Below are positions 55,114 through 63,922 of a DNA stretch of 64,000 nucleotides, one piece after another. Positions within the stretch are counted from its first letter, which is position 1, and each line of letters begins with the position of its first letter. The position numbers and the translations under genes were made by a program. The stretch lies in NCBI RefSeq assembly GCF_001747085.1, contig NZ_MDJD01000007.1, forward strand, positions 620,001 to 684,000, given 5' to 3'. The notes below the pieces were generated by a model, which did no database searches, was not told the origin of the DNA, and saw nothing but the letters and a program-made list of their open reading frames with translations. Source of the DNA: Flavivirga aquatica (GTDB lineage: Bacteria > Bacteroidota > Bacteroidia > Flavobacteriales > Flavobacteriaceae).

Positions 55114-55719
55114 ATGAAAAAACAACTAACATTTATTCTAATTTTATTTTGTACGTGCCTAACCTACTCTCAAAAGGTCAAAGTTAAAGCAGGTGGTTTT
55201 AAAAACTTAAAAGAAATTAAAGAATACAGCTTACAATTTGAGTACTCAGATTTAAAAATCCCAAAATACGATTCTGAAGAAGATTTTCTTAAAGATAAAA
55301 TGAAAAAAAGAGAAGATAAGAAAGCTGGTGCTGGAGAAAAATTTAAAGCGTCATGGTTTGCAGATAGAAAAGACCGATATGAACCAAAATTTATAGAATC
55401 ATTTAACAAAAGATTTGATGATGGTAAAGTAAAGGTAACTCAAAACACTAACGCAAAATACACTTTACTTATAAAAACCACTATGATGTACGCAGGTTAT
55501 AATGTAGGTATCGTGAGACAAAACTCAAAAATAGAGGCCACCTTAATTGTATTTGAAACTAAAACTCCTGATACTATTTTATTTTCAGCAGATTACACTA
55601 AAGTAGAAGGCTATGGAGCTATGGGTAATGACTATAATTCTGGATACCGTATATCTGAAGCTTATGCTAAACTTGCCAAAGAATTTGCTAAAAACCTAAA
55701 GAAGAAAGCTCTAAAATAA
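55114..55719 (+). CDS. Unrecognised small exported protein
   Basis: Protein of 201 residues with a signal peptide (FILILFCTCLTYSQ; the Cys residues there do not form a good lipobox). The mature protein is very basic, with KMKKREDKKAGAGEKFK at about 68-84, and has later alternating strands (KYTLLIKTTMMYAGYNVG, IEATLIVFETKTPDTI). This layout looks like a small periplasmic beta-sheet protein, but I recognise no family. It stands between two terminators as a single-gene unit, and I see no tie to the pigment cluster that follows. Confidence 0.65.
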   Translation: MKKQLTFILILFCTCLTYSQKVKVKAGGFKNLKEIKEYSLQFEYSDLKIPKYDSEEDFLKDKMKKREDKKAGAGEKFKASWFADRKDRYEPKFIESFNKRFDDGKVKVTQNTNAKYTLLIKTTMMYAGYNVGIVRQNSKIEATLIVFETKTPDTILFSADYTKVEGYGAMGNDYNSGYRISEAYAKLAKEFAKNLKKKALK

Positions 55720-55787
55720 TTAAGATTCGTAAAACGAATAATAAGATAAATCACCCTCACAGCAAGCTGCGAGGGATTCTTTAGATA

Positions 55788-55831
55788 AACAGAAAAAGCG
55801 AATAATTTCCTAATTATTCGCTTTTTCTGTT
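55788..55831. terminator. Long perfect hairpin overlapping the 3' end of the flavoprotein gene
   Basis: A perfect 20-bp stem (55788-55807 with 55812-55831) has a four-base TCCT loop. It lies between convergent genes and contains the last six codons of the flavoprotein gene, whose stop codon spans the loop (55810-55812). It should terminate the 201-residue protein gene and may end the flavoprotein transcript; there is no long T run on either side. Confidence 0.7.
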
Positions 55832-57078
55832 TCCAAATCTATAATATGAGCAACAGTCTTAACTAACCTATCATGATTTTTCACAAAAGGATTGGTTTCG
55901 TCCCAAACATATCCTGCTAAAACAGCACATATTTGTTTTTTTATCTCAGGGTTTTCTGGTTTGTGGAAAAATATTTTTTGTAAATTTCCAGTATACCATT
56001 CCTTTACATATGTAGCAAAAACATTAACACCTTTCTTAATATAATCTGAATACTCTACTTCCCAATCAACCTCAGTATCCTGCAATTCTTTAGTAATTAA
56101 CTTTGCAGCAAGTAAAGCTGACTCTGTTGCAAATGTAACTCCAGAAGAAAATACAGGATCTAAAAATTCGGCACTATTACCTGTAAGTACATATCCTTTA
56201 CCGTAAAGTTGAGTCACAGATTTAGAGTAATTTTTTATTTCAACTGGATTGAATAGAAAATCAACACCATCAAACCTATCACTATAATAATCTGAAAGTT
56301 TGAGCATTTTTGCTAACTTTTCAGTTGGCGTTCCCTCAAAAGACTCTATAAATTCCGTTGATCCAACATAACCAATACTCGTCGTATCATCAGAAAACGG
56401 AATAACCCATAACCATACTCGCCTATCTATAACATCAAATGTTATACGCGTACCTTCCCAGCCTTCTGGACGCTTTATATCTTTTACATGTGTAAATATT
56501 GAAGACTGATTAAGAAGTTTTGATGGTTTTTCTAAATTTAAAAGCCTTGGCAAAACTCTACCATAACCACTAGAATCAATAATATATTTTGCTTTAACAG
56601 TATAATTTTGTCCATCCTCATTTTTAATAGTTGTTACAGAAGTTCCATCCTCATCAATAACAACATCAATTACCTCATGTTGAAAAGCAATATCTACACC
56701 TCGTTTTATAAGTTCATTTGCAAGTACATTATCAAAATCTGCTCGCGGCGCTTGCCAAGTCCAATCCCAACCTTCTGTATGTTTCTTACTAAAATCGAAA
56801 TTACATACCTCTTCTCCCCTAATAAATCGTGCCCCTTTTTTAACTTCAAATTCACATGCTTTTAAACTATCTAACAAGCCTACTTCTTCAAAATGATCCA
56901 TACACCTAGGCAACAAACTTTCTCCTATAACAAATCTTGGAAATTTGCTTTTCTCTATCACTTTTACCCTACATTTTTTGTCGTACAAATAAGACGCTGC
57001 GACACATCCTGACGGTCCTGCACCTATAATTAGTACGTCAATACTCTCTTCGTCCATAATCTTTGTAATTTGAATCAT
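55810..57078 (-). CDS. FAD-dependent halogenase/monooxygenase-like protein of the flexirubin cluster
   Basis: Flavoprotein of 422 residues; a second ATG at 57057 would remove seven residues. It has the FAD motif GAGPSG (19-24), FPRFVIGESLLP (47-58), Lys80 in EVKKGARF and WLWVIP at 222-227. In flavin-dependent halogenases the WxWxIP motif and a catalytic Lys in an equivalent position are characteristic, and flexirubins are sometimes chlorinated. It might therefore chlorinate the aryl ring, though ring hydroxylation is possible and some oxidoreductases share these motifs. It is divergent from tyrosine ammonia-lyase, with 85 bp between, and its stop lies in a hairpin loop. Substrate is not proven. 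Confidence 0.75.
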   Translation of the reverse strand: MIQITKIMDEESIDVLIIGAGPSGCVAASYLYDKKCRVKVIEKSKFPRFVIGESLLPRCMDHFEEVGLLDSLKACEFEVKKGARFIRGEEVCNFDFSKKHTEGWDWTWQAPRADFDNVLANELIKRGVDIAFQHEVIDVVIDEDGTSVTTIKNEDGQNYTVKAKYIIDSSGYGRVLPRLLNLEKPSKLLNQSSIFTHVKDIKRPEGWEGTRITFDVIDRRVWLWVIPFSDDTTSIGYVGSTEFIESFEGTPTEKLAKMLKLSDYYSDRFDGVDFLFNPVEIKNYSKSVTQLYGKGYVLTGNSAEFLDPVFSSGVTFATESALLAAKLITKELQDTEVDWEVEYSDYIKKGVNVFATYVKEWYTGNLQKIFFHKPENPEIKKQICAVLAGYVWDETNPFVKNHDRLVKTVAHIIDLETEKANN

Positions 57079-57095
57079 TTATTATTCTAAATTTG
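57062..57095 (+). promoter_or_regulatory. Promoter of the flexirubin operon (TTTG / TAAATTTG)
   Basis: The -7 box TAAATTTG is at 57088-57095 and a -33 TTTG is at 57062-57065, 22 bp apart, in the known range for flavobacterial promoters. It lies over the first codons of the divergent flavoprotein gene, so the two genes may compete for polymerase. The start codon is 69 bp downstream of the -7 box. Confidence 0.5.
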
Positions 57096-57163
57096 CATTC
57101 CAAAATAACTATTTTATCTTTAGTTATTAAAATAAAATTTTAAATATTACCAATACAACATAA

Positions 57164-58699
57164 ATGTTAAAACTGAATGGAACTTTAGGCATTGAAGATT
57201 TTTATAAAATTATTTTTAAAAACAATCCTATTGAAATTGATAAAACGGTTTTTGAAACTATTGAAAATAGTTTTAATTTTTTAAAAACCTTTTCGGAAAA
57301 CAAAACTATATACGGCGTTAACACAGGATTTGGTCCCATGGCGCAATATAAAATTGCCGATACCGATCGTAAAAAGTTGCAATACAATTTAATTAGAAGT
57401 CATGCTTCTGGCACAGGAAATATTATTGACCCTATGTATGTAAAAGCAGCAATGTTAGCGCGATTAAATACATTATCATTAGGTCATTCTGGAGTACATA
57501 AATCGGTAATAGAATTAATGAGTGCATTAATTAACAGAGATATCATTCCGTTAATTTATGAACATGGTGGTGTTGGTGCAAGTGGTGATTTAGTTCAATT
57601 AGCTCATTTAGCGCTTGTTTTAATTGGTGAAGGCGAAGTTTTTTACAAAAATGAATTAAAACCTACAAAAGAAGTTTTTGAAATAGAAAACTTAAAACCT
57701 ATCACTGTTGCTTTACGAGAAGGGTTGGCTTTAATGAATGGCACTTCTGTAATGACTGGTATTGGTATTGTAAACACAATAAACACAAGGCGATTACTTA
57801 ATTGGGTAATCTTGTGTTCTTCTGCAATTAATGAAATCGTTCAAGCATACGATGATCACTTATCCTTTGAGTTAAACCAGTCAAAAAAACATAAAGGACA
57901 GCGAGAAGTTGCTAAACAAATGAGAACTCATTTAAGAGACAGTAAATTAACCAGAAAACGTGAGGAATTTTTATATAATAAAAACCCAGAAGTAACTGTT
58001 TTTGAAGAAAAAGTACAAGAATACTATTCTTTACGATGTGTTCCTCAAGTATTAGGTCCAGTTTTAGATACTTTAAATAATATAGAAAACATATTAATTG
58101 AAGAAATAAATTCTGCAAACGACAACCCTATAGTTAGTGTAGAAAAACAGCATGTATATCATGGTGGAAATTTTCATGGAGACTATGTGTCGCTAGAAAT
58201 GGATAAATTAAAATTAGTTGTAACCAAAATGAGTATGCTAGCAGAGCGGCAACTCAATTACTTGCTAAACCCTAGCCTTAATAATATTCTTCCTGCATTT
58301 GTAAACCTTGGAACTTTAGGTTTAAACTTTGGTATGCAAGGTGTTCAATTTACAGCAACATCTACCACAGCAGAAAATCAAATGTTATCCAACCCTATGT
58401 ATGTTCATAGTATCCCAAATAACAATGATAATCAAGACATTGTTAGTATGGGAACCAATGCTGCATTAATTACAAAAAAAGTTATTGAAAATGCTTTTGA
58501 AGTAGTTGCTATTGAAATGATAACTATAGTACAAGCTATTGAATATCTTAAAACACAAGATAAAATATCCAGTAAAACTAAAAAAATGTATGATGCCATA
58601 CGACATTTAGTTCCTATATTTACAGAAGACATTGTCATGTATCCTTACGTAAATAAAGTTAAAGACTTTATTATCAACCACGAAAACAATATTGTATAA
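57164..58699 (+). CDS. Tyrosine ammonia-lyase (HAL/PAL family), flexirubin precursor supply
   Basis: MIO-dependent aromatic amino acid lyase of 511 residues; it should turn tyrosine into 4-coumarate, the aryl starter of flexirubin. The MIO triad Ala139-Ser140-Gly141 lies in GGVGASGDLVQLAHLAL, and YGVNTGFGPMAQY (50-62) precedes it. The overall sequence, as I remember it, closely resembles the characterised Flavobacterium johnsoniae tyrosine ammonia-lyase, including the RSHASGTG segment at 78-85 and SIPNNNDNQDIVSMG near 415. Histidine lyase is the alternative, but the context with DarA and fatty-acid-like genes favours tyrosine. Its TAATG end overlaps the next gene by one base. Confidence 0.9.
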   Translation: MLKLNGTLGIEDFYKIIFKNNPIEIDKTVFETIENSFNFLKTFSENKTIYGVNTGFGPMAQYKIADTDRKKLQYNLIRSHASGTGNIIDPMYVKAAMLARLNTLSLGHSGVHKSVIELMSALINRDIIPLIYEHGGVGASGDLVQLAHLALVLIGEGEVFYKNELKPTKEVFEIENLKPITVALREGLALMNGTSVMTGIGIVNTINTRRLLNWVILCSSAINEIVQAYDDHLSFELNQSKKHKGQREVAKQMRTHLRDSKLTRKREEFLYNKNPEVTVFEEKVQEYYSLRCVPQVLGPVLDTLNNIENILIEEINSANDNPIVSVEKQHVYHGGNFHGDYVSLEMDKLKLVVTKMSMLAERQLNYLLNPSLNNILPAFVNLGTLGLNFGMQGVQFTATSTTAENQMLSNPMYVHSIPNNNDNQDIVSMGTNAALITKKVIENAFEVVAIEMITIVQAIEYLKTQDKISSKTKKMYDAIRHLVPIFTEDIVMYPYVNKVKDFIINHENNIV

Positions 58700-59838
58700 T
58701 GAAAACTTATTACGTTTTATTTTTCACGTTATTTTTAAACCTACTATTTATTAACGGTCAAGAATTAGCATTAGTGAGAGAGAATAATCTTTTTGGCTAC
58801 ATTAACACTTCTGGAAAATACATTATTAAACCTCAATTTAAAAAAGCAGGAAACTTTTCTGAAGGCTATGCTGCAGCTATTAAAGACGATAAATGGGGTT
58901 TAATTAATACATCTGGAGAATGGGTAGTTAAACCTGAATTCGATAGAATAAAACGTTTTAATTCTGGTTACGTATTAGCACTTCAAAATGATCAATGGAA
59001 TTATATAAATGCTTCAGGAAAAGTATTAAACACTCCTACCACAGAAAAGTACTATGATTTTAATGATAATGTAGCTTTTTTTAGAAAAGCTAAAAAAATA
59101 GGACTTCTTGGAACAGATGGGAAACTTATTTTAGAACCAACATACGATATCATTAAACCATTTGTTAATGGTTATGCTAAAGCACGAAAAGGAGACTTTT
59201 GGGGTATGATTGATAAGCAAGGGAAGGTTTTTATACCTATGGAATATAATGAAATAGGAAGCTATAATAAACAAGGTGTTTGGGCAAAAAAAGGTGAAAC
59301 TTTTGGAGTAATAAGCAACAATAAATTTAATACGACTGTTGGAATTGATAAAATCTGGGATTTTAATGACAATTCTAAATTAACTTATGCAAGAAGTAAT
59401 AAAAAAATTGGGTTTATAAATAATTCTGGAGAATGGGTAATTAAACCTTCATTTGAAAAAGCAAGAGCCTTTAATAATGGGTTGGCTCCTGTTTTTAAAA
59501 ACAAATTCTGGGGTTATATTAATGAAAAAGGAGAAGAAGTAATCGCACTCAACTTTAGAGATGCTGAAACTTTCTCTGCTGATGGTTTAGCTCCTGTGAA
59601 AGAAAAAAAACTATGGGGTTTCATTAATAAATCCGGAAAAATGGTCATTCCAGCTGAATATCAAATTACTGCTGGCGGATTCTCTTTATTTAGTAAAAAC
59701 GCCATTAAAGGGTTTCATAACGGATTAGCTCGCGTAAAAAAAGGTAAACAATGGGGGTTTATAAATACTAAAGGTGAAGCATTAGGCGGTAAATGGTATC
59801 AAAATGCTGAACTTTTTTCAAAAAAAACTAACCCCTAA
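58699..59838 (+). CDS. WG-repeat exported protein inside the flexirubin operon
   Basis: Exported protein of 379 residues with a signal peptide (YYVLFFTLFLNLLFINGQ). About eight to nine WG repeats follow, each beginning with an aromatic-Gly-(Tyr/Phe/Leu)-Ile pattern, such as FGYINTSGKYIIKPQF, WGLINTSGEWVVKPEF and WGYINEKGEEVIAL. The repeats likely form beta structures involved in binding; no catalytic residues were found. The start overlaps the tyrosine ammonia-lyase stop by one base and fabG lies 14 bp downstream, so it is part of the operon. Its role in pigment export or anchoring is unknown. Confidence 0.85.
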   Translation: MKTYYVLFFTLFLNLLFINGQELALVRENNLFGYINTSGKYIIKPQFKKAGNFSEGYAAAIKDDKWGLINTSGEWVVKPEFDRIKRFNSGYVLALQNDQWNYINASGKVLNTPTTEKYYDFNDNVAFFRKAKKIGLLGTDGKLILEPTYDIIKPFVNGYAKARKGDFWGMIDKQGKVFIPMEYNEIGSYNKQGVWAKKGETFGVISNNKFNTTVGIDKIWDFNDNSKLTYARSNKKIGFINNSGEWVIKPSFEKARAFNNGLAPVFKNKFWGYINEKGEEVIALNFRDAETFSADGLAPVKEKKLWGFINKSGKMVIPAEYQITAGGFSLFSKNAIKGFHNGLARVKKGKQWGFINTKGEALGGKWYQNAELFSKKTNP

Positions 59839-59852
59839 CTCTCATTCTAAAA

Positions 59853-60602
59853 ATGGACAAAAATAGTATTACAAAATATGCTTTAGTAACTGGTGGGTCA
59901 AGAGGGATCGGAAAAGCCATCTGTATTCAACTAGCTAAAGACACTAATTATCACATTTTAATTAATTATCAAAGCAATAAACAAGCTGCCTTAGAGACTT
60001 TAGAAAGTGTTAAAGATGCTGGTGGCACAGGTGAATTATTACAATTTAATGTAGTTGATAATGAAGAAGTGAAATCTGTTTTAGATAACTGGCACGAAAA
60101 CAATAAAGACGCTGTTATTGAAGTGATAGTTAATAATGCTGGAATAACAAAAGACGGTTTATTTATGTGGATGACTTCTGAAGACTGGAATAATGTTGTT
60201 AACACTAGTCTTAATGGCTTCTTTAACGTAACAAATCACTTAATTCAAAAGTTGTTGGTTCAAAAATATGGACGCATTATTAACATCGTTTCATTATCTG
60301 GACTTAAAGGCACGCCAGGTCAAACTAATTACTCAGCAGCAAAAGGAGCAGTAATAGGAGCGACTAAAGCTTTAGCTCAAGAAATAGCTAAACGTAAGAT
60401 TACTGTAAACGCGGTAGCTCCAGGATTTATTAAAACAGATATGACTGGAGATTTAGATGAAAAAGAATTAAAAAAACAAGTCCCTGCAAATCGTTTTGGA
60501 GACCCAGAAGAAGTGGCACATTTGGTATCTTTTTTAGCTTCAGAAAAAGCATCTTACATTACAGGAGAAGTTATAAATATAAATGGAGGTATTTATTCAT
60601 AA
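59853..60602 (+). CDS. fabG: 3-oxoacyl-ACP reductase, flexirubin cluster
   Basis: Short-chain dehydrogenase of 249 residues reducing beta-ketoacyl-ACP with NADPH. The nucleotide motif TGGSRGIG lies at 13-20, NNAG at 94-97 and the catalytic Ser147, Tyr160 and Lys164 follow (YSAAK). It works with the ketosynthase and ACP downstream to build the polyene chain or its precursors. The location in the pigment operon separates it from the housekeeping fatty-acid genes near 18500. Confidence 0.93.
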   Translation: MDKNSITKYALVTGGSRGIGKAICIQLAKDTNYHILINYQSNKQAALETLESVKDAGGTGELLQFNVVDNEEVKSVLDNWHENNKDAVIEVIVNNAGITKDGLFMWMTSEDWNNVVNTSLNGFFNVTNHLIQKLLVQKYGRIINIVSLSGLKGTPGQTNYSAAKGAVIGATKALAQEIAKRKITVNAVAPGFIKTDMTGDLDEKELKKQVPANRFGDPEEVAHLVSFLASEKASYITGEVININGGIYS

Positions 60603-60614
60603 ATAATTTGAAAG

Positions 60615-61847
60615 ATGAGAAGAGTTGTTATAACTGGTATGGGAATTTATTCCTGCATTGGTAAAAATTTAGAAGAAGTAAAAACTTCTCTCTATAACGG
60701 AACCTCTGGAATTATATCTGATGAAAAAAGAAAACCCTTTGGATACCGTTCGAGCTTAACAGGCATGGTAGAGACGCCTGACCTTAAAAAACTCCTTACA
60801 AGAAGACAACGTATTAGTTTAGGGGAAGAAGGTACATATGCATATATGGCAACCATTGAAGCCTTAGGAAATGCAAAAATCACTCAAGAATTTATAAACG
60901 CTAACGAAGTAGGCATTCTTTACGGTAACGATAGCACAGCAAAGTCTGTTATAGAATCTGTTGATAAAGTTAGAGAAAAGAAAGACACCACTTTAGTAGG
61001 TTCGGGGTCTATTTTTAAAGGCATGAACTCTACTGTAACCATGAACCTCTCTACCATTTTTAAATTAACAGGTGTTAATTTTACTATAAGTGCTGCCTGC
61101 GCAAGTGGTTCTCACGCTATAGGTATGGCATATCAACTTATAAAAAGTGGACTTCAAGATTGTATCATATGTGGTGGAGCGCAAGAAATTAACGAACTTG
61201 CTATGGCAAGTTTTGATGGTTTGGGTGTATTTTCTGCAAACGAAGAACAACCAGCAAAAGCATCACGCCCATTCGATAAAAATCGAGACGGTCTTATTCC
61301 TAGTGGCGGCGGAGCAACCTTAGTATTAGAAAGTTACGAATCTGCTATAAATAGAGGAGCTCCTATTTTAGGTGAGATTATAGGCTATGGATTTTCATCA
61401 AACGGAGAACATATTTCAACACCAAATGTCGATGGTCCTTCTCGCGCTATGAATAAAGCTATTTCGCAAGCAAGTATTCCCATTGACAGTATTGACTATG
61501 TTAATGCACATGCCACTTCAACGCCCGTTGGAGATGCCAATGAAGCTAAAGCAATATTCGATGTTTTTGGAGAAAACGGCCCCTATGTAAGCTCTACAAA
61601 ATCGATGACAGGACATGAATGTTGGATGGCTGGAGCTAGTGAAGTTATATATTCCATGCTTATGATGCAGCATTCTTTTATTGCTCCTAATATAAATTTA
61701 GAAAATCCAGATGAAGATGCCGCTAAATTAAATTTAGTGAGCAAAACAATAGATAAAAAAATTGATGTATTTTTGTCTAACTCTTTTGGATTTGGAGGGA
61801 CAAATTCTGCGTTACTAATAAAAAAAATAAAGCACAAAGATGAATAA
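60615..61847 (+). CDS. Beta-ketoacyl-ACP synthase of the flexirubin cluster
   Basis: FabF-like ketosynthase of 410 residues. The Cys-His-His set is intact: C162 in SAACASGSHAIG, H299 in NAHATSTPVGD and H334 in STKSMTGHECWMAG. The segment ECWMAGASEVIYS differs from the usual LLGAAG of housekeeping FabF, as in aryl-polyene ketosynthases. It should elongate a coumaroyl or acyl starter. Its last 8 bp overlap the ACP gene at 61840, so they are translated together. A chain-length-factor partner is not in the window; it could lie beyond the right edge. Confidence 0.9.
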   Translation: MRRVVITGMGIYSCIGKNLEEVKTSLYNGTSGIISDEKRKPFGYRSSLTGMVETPDLKKLLTRRQRISLGEEGTYAYMATIEALGNAKITQEFINANEVGILYGNDSTAKSVIESVDKVREKKDTTLVGSGSIFKGMNSTVTMNLSTIFKLTGVNFTISAACASGSHAIGMAYQLIKSGLQDCIICGGAQEINELAMASFDGLGVFSANEEQPAKASRPFDKNRDGLIPSGGGATLVLESYESAINRGAPILGEIIGYGFSSNGEHISTPNVDGPSRAMNKAISQASIPIDSIDYVNAHATSTPVGDANEAKAIFDVFGENGPYVSSTKSMTGHECWMAGASEVIYSMLMMQHSFIAPNINLENPDEDAAKLNLVSKTIDKKIDVFLSNSFGFGGTNSALLIKKIKHKDE

Positions 61848-62082
61848 AGAAGTTATTATTGAAAAAATAAACGACTTTCTTATAGATGAATTTGAAGTTG
61901 AAAATGATGATATTTCACCTGAAGCTAACTTAAAAGAAACTCTTGAACTCGATAGTTTAGATTTTGTAGACCTTGTTGTATCTATTGACTCTAATTTTGG
62001 CGTTAAATTAGTAGGAGAAGATTTTATAAATGTTGTTACACTTCAAGATTTTTACAATCTTATTGAAAACAAATTAAAATAA
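61840..62082 (+). CDS. Acyl carrier protein of the flexirubin cluster
   Basis: Carrier protein of 80 residues with the phosphopantetheine serine S39 in LELDSLDFVDLVV. It is a second, diverged ACP (compare acpP at 19757) and overlaps the ketosynthase gene by 8 bp. It carries the growing aryl-polyene chain for the cluster enzymes. Confidence 0.92.
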   Translation: MNKEVIIEKINDFLIDEFEVENDDISPEANLKETLELDSLDFVDLVVSIDSNFGVKLVGEDFINVVTLQDFYNLIENKLK

Positions 62083-62098
62083 TTTTACCCAAATATAT

Positions 62099-62986
62099 AT
62101 GGCTGCTGAATGGAAAGGAAAGTCCAGAGGAACAGTTCTAGGCTACAAAATATTTATATTTTGTATTAGAAAACTGGGATTGCCTTCGGCCTATTTTATT
62201 TTATATTTTGTTGCTGCCTATTTCTGTTTTTTTGCCTTCGACAGTACAAGGTCTACTTACTATTATTTTAATAAAAGACTAAACTATTCCAAATTTAAAA
62301 GTATAATAAGTATTTACAAAAGTTATTTTGTTTTTGGGCAAACAATAATAGACAAAATCGCTATTTCTTCTGGGTTAAAATCTAAATTCACATATGATTA
62401 TGATGGTATAGATCGTATAAAAGAAATACTAAAACAAAAAAAAGGAGGTATTCTTATAAGTGGTCACATGGGCAATTTTGAAATTGCTCAGCATTTTTTT
62501 GGAGAATTAGAAGAAAATGAATGCATAAGCTTACTTACGACTAACATTGAACATACAGCTATAAAAGATTACCTCGATAGTGTTACAAAAAAGCCTAACA
62601 TAAAAATTATTCTTATTAAAGAAGATCTCTCTCATATCTTTGAAATTAATGCAGCATTAGCAAGAAATGAAATTGTTTGTATAACAGGAGACCGCTACAT
62701 TAAAAATTCAAAATATTTAGAACAAGAATTATTGGGCAAAAAAACTAAGTTTCCAGCTGGTCCATTTCTTATAAGCTCGCGGCTACAAGTTCCTGTGCTT
62801 TTTGTATATGTATTGAAAGAAACCAAAAAACACTACCACCTGTATGCTAGAACAGCTAAAACAAAGCATAGAGATGCTAAAGCATTATTAAAAGAATATA
62901 CGCAAAGCTTAGAATCGATGATTGAAAAATACCCATTACAATGGTTTAATTATTTTGATTTTTGGAATGCAAACAATAAGAAATAA
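62099..62986 (+). CDS. LpxL/HtrB-like acyltransferase of the flexirubin cluster
   Basis: Membrane-associated acyltransferase of 295 residues of the lipid A acyltransferase family. A hydrophobic N-terminal region (about 15-47) anchors it, and the catalytic H123-E128 pair lies in SGHMGNFEIAQ. RFxxG-like and KTKFPAGPFLISSRLQVPV segments follow. In aryl-polyene and flexirubin clusters such enzymes join acyl chains to the pigment head or lipid. A housekeeping lipid A role cannot be excluded, but its position directly upstream of DarA argues for the pigment. Confidence 0.87.
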   Translation: MAAEWKGKSRGTVLGYKIFIFCIRKLGLPSAYFILYFVAAYFCFFAFDSTRSTYYYFNKRLNYSKFKSIISIYKSYFVFGQTIIDKIAISSGLKSKFTYDYDGIDRIKEILKQKKGGILISGHMGNFEIAQHFFGELEENECISLLTTNIEHTAIKDYLDSVTKKPNIKIILIKEDLSHIFEINAALARNEIVCITGDRYIKNSKYLEQELLGKKTKFPAGPFLISSRLQVPVLFVYVLKETKKHYHLYARTAKTKHRDAKALLKEYTQSLESMIEKYPLQWFNYFDFWNANNKK

Positions 62987-62987
62987 A

Positions 62988-63911
62988 ATGAAGAACATTC
63001 TAGTTGTGCATTATTCTCAATCTGGTCAATTAACAGAAATTGTAAATAATATAGCGATGCCTCTTAATAATTCCAAAAACATAAATATTGTTCACCATCA
63101 AATAGAAATGGAAACACCTTTTGCATTTCCATGGAAAAAAAAAGACTTTTTAAATGCATTTCCAGAATCTTTTCTTCAAATCCCTTCAAAAATAAAACCC
63201 ATCCCTGAAGCCATTCTAAATCAAAAATTCGATTTAGTCATTTTAGGGTATTCCGTTTGGTATTTGAGCCCATCAATTCCAACAAGTTCTTTCTTACGTA
63301 CCCAAGAAGCCAAACAGTTACTGGCAAATACACCAGTAATTACAGTTATTGGCTGTAGAAATATGTGGATAATGGCTCAAGAAAAAGTGAAAGGTTTACT
63401 TAAGGCATGTCATTCAAAATTAGTGGGTAACATTGCCTTAGTAGATAGGCACATAAATCATATTAGCGTAATCACCATAGTACAATGGATGTTTACAGGA
63501 GAGAAAAAGAAGTATTTAGGCATATTCCCTAAACCAGGCGTGTCTCAAAAAGATATTGACGAATCTTCAAGGTTTGGTAATACCATATTAAATCATATAA
63601 ATAATAATAATCTCGAAGATCTTCAAAAAAACCTAGTAAAAGAAAAAGCTGTAATAGTAAAACCTTTTTTAGTTTTAGCAGATAAACGAGCTAATATTTT
63701 ATTTAATAAATGGGCAAAACTTATTTATTCTAAAGGAAGCGTAAATACAGATAAGCGAACAATTTGGATAAAAATGTTTAACTATTATTTATTATTTGCC
63801 ATTTGGGTTATTGCTCCCATAGTTTTTATTTTATTTTTGCTTACTTATTTGCCTTTATCTGGAGTGATAAAAAAGAATAAAAAATATTATTCATCTGTAG
63901 AAATTAAATAG
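62988..63911 (+). CDS. darA: Dialkylresorcinol condensing enzyme DarA
   Basis: Protein of 307 residues. I start it at the ATG at 62988, two bases after the acyltransferase stop; a frame beginning at 62922 overlaps that gene and adds 22 residues lacking a family match. The N-terminus ILVVHYSQSGQLTEI resembles a flavodoxin phosphate loop, and the C-terminus has a membrane segment (about 275-300; LLFAIWVIAPIVFILFLL). DarA joins a beta-ketoacyl chain to an enoyl chain from DarB to form the cyclic precursor of dialkylresorcinols, the alcohol part of flexirubin esters. The gene is followed by darB. Confidence 0.85.
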   Translation: MKNILVVHYSQSGQLTEIVNNIAMPLNNSKNINIVHHQIEMETPFAFPWKKKDFLNAFPESFLQIPSKIKPIPEAILNQKFDLVILGYSVWYLSPSIPTSSFLRTQEAKQLLANTPVITVIGCRNMWIMAQEKVKGLLKACHSKLVGNIALVDRHINHISVITIVQWMFTGEKKKYLGIFPKPGVSQKDIDESSRFGNTILNHINNNNLEDLQKNLVKEKAVIVKPFLVLADKRANILFNKWAKLIYSKGSVNTDKRTIWIKMFNYYLLFAIWVIAPIVFILFLLTYLPLSGVIKKNKKYYSSVEIK

Positions 63912-63922
63912 AAAGGGATTAA

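Noticed and set aside
62922-62987. Upstream start for DarA within the acyltransferase gene
   Set aside because: The extra 22 residues overlap the acyltransferase coding sequence and do not resemble the DarA N-terminus; the ATG at 62988 fits the flavodoxin-like motif.
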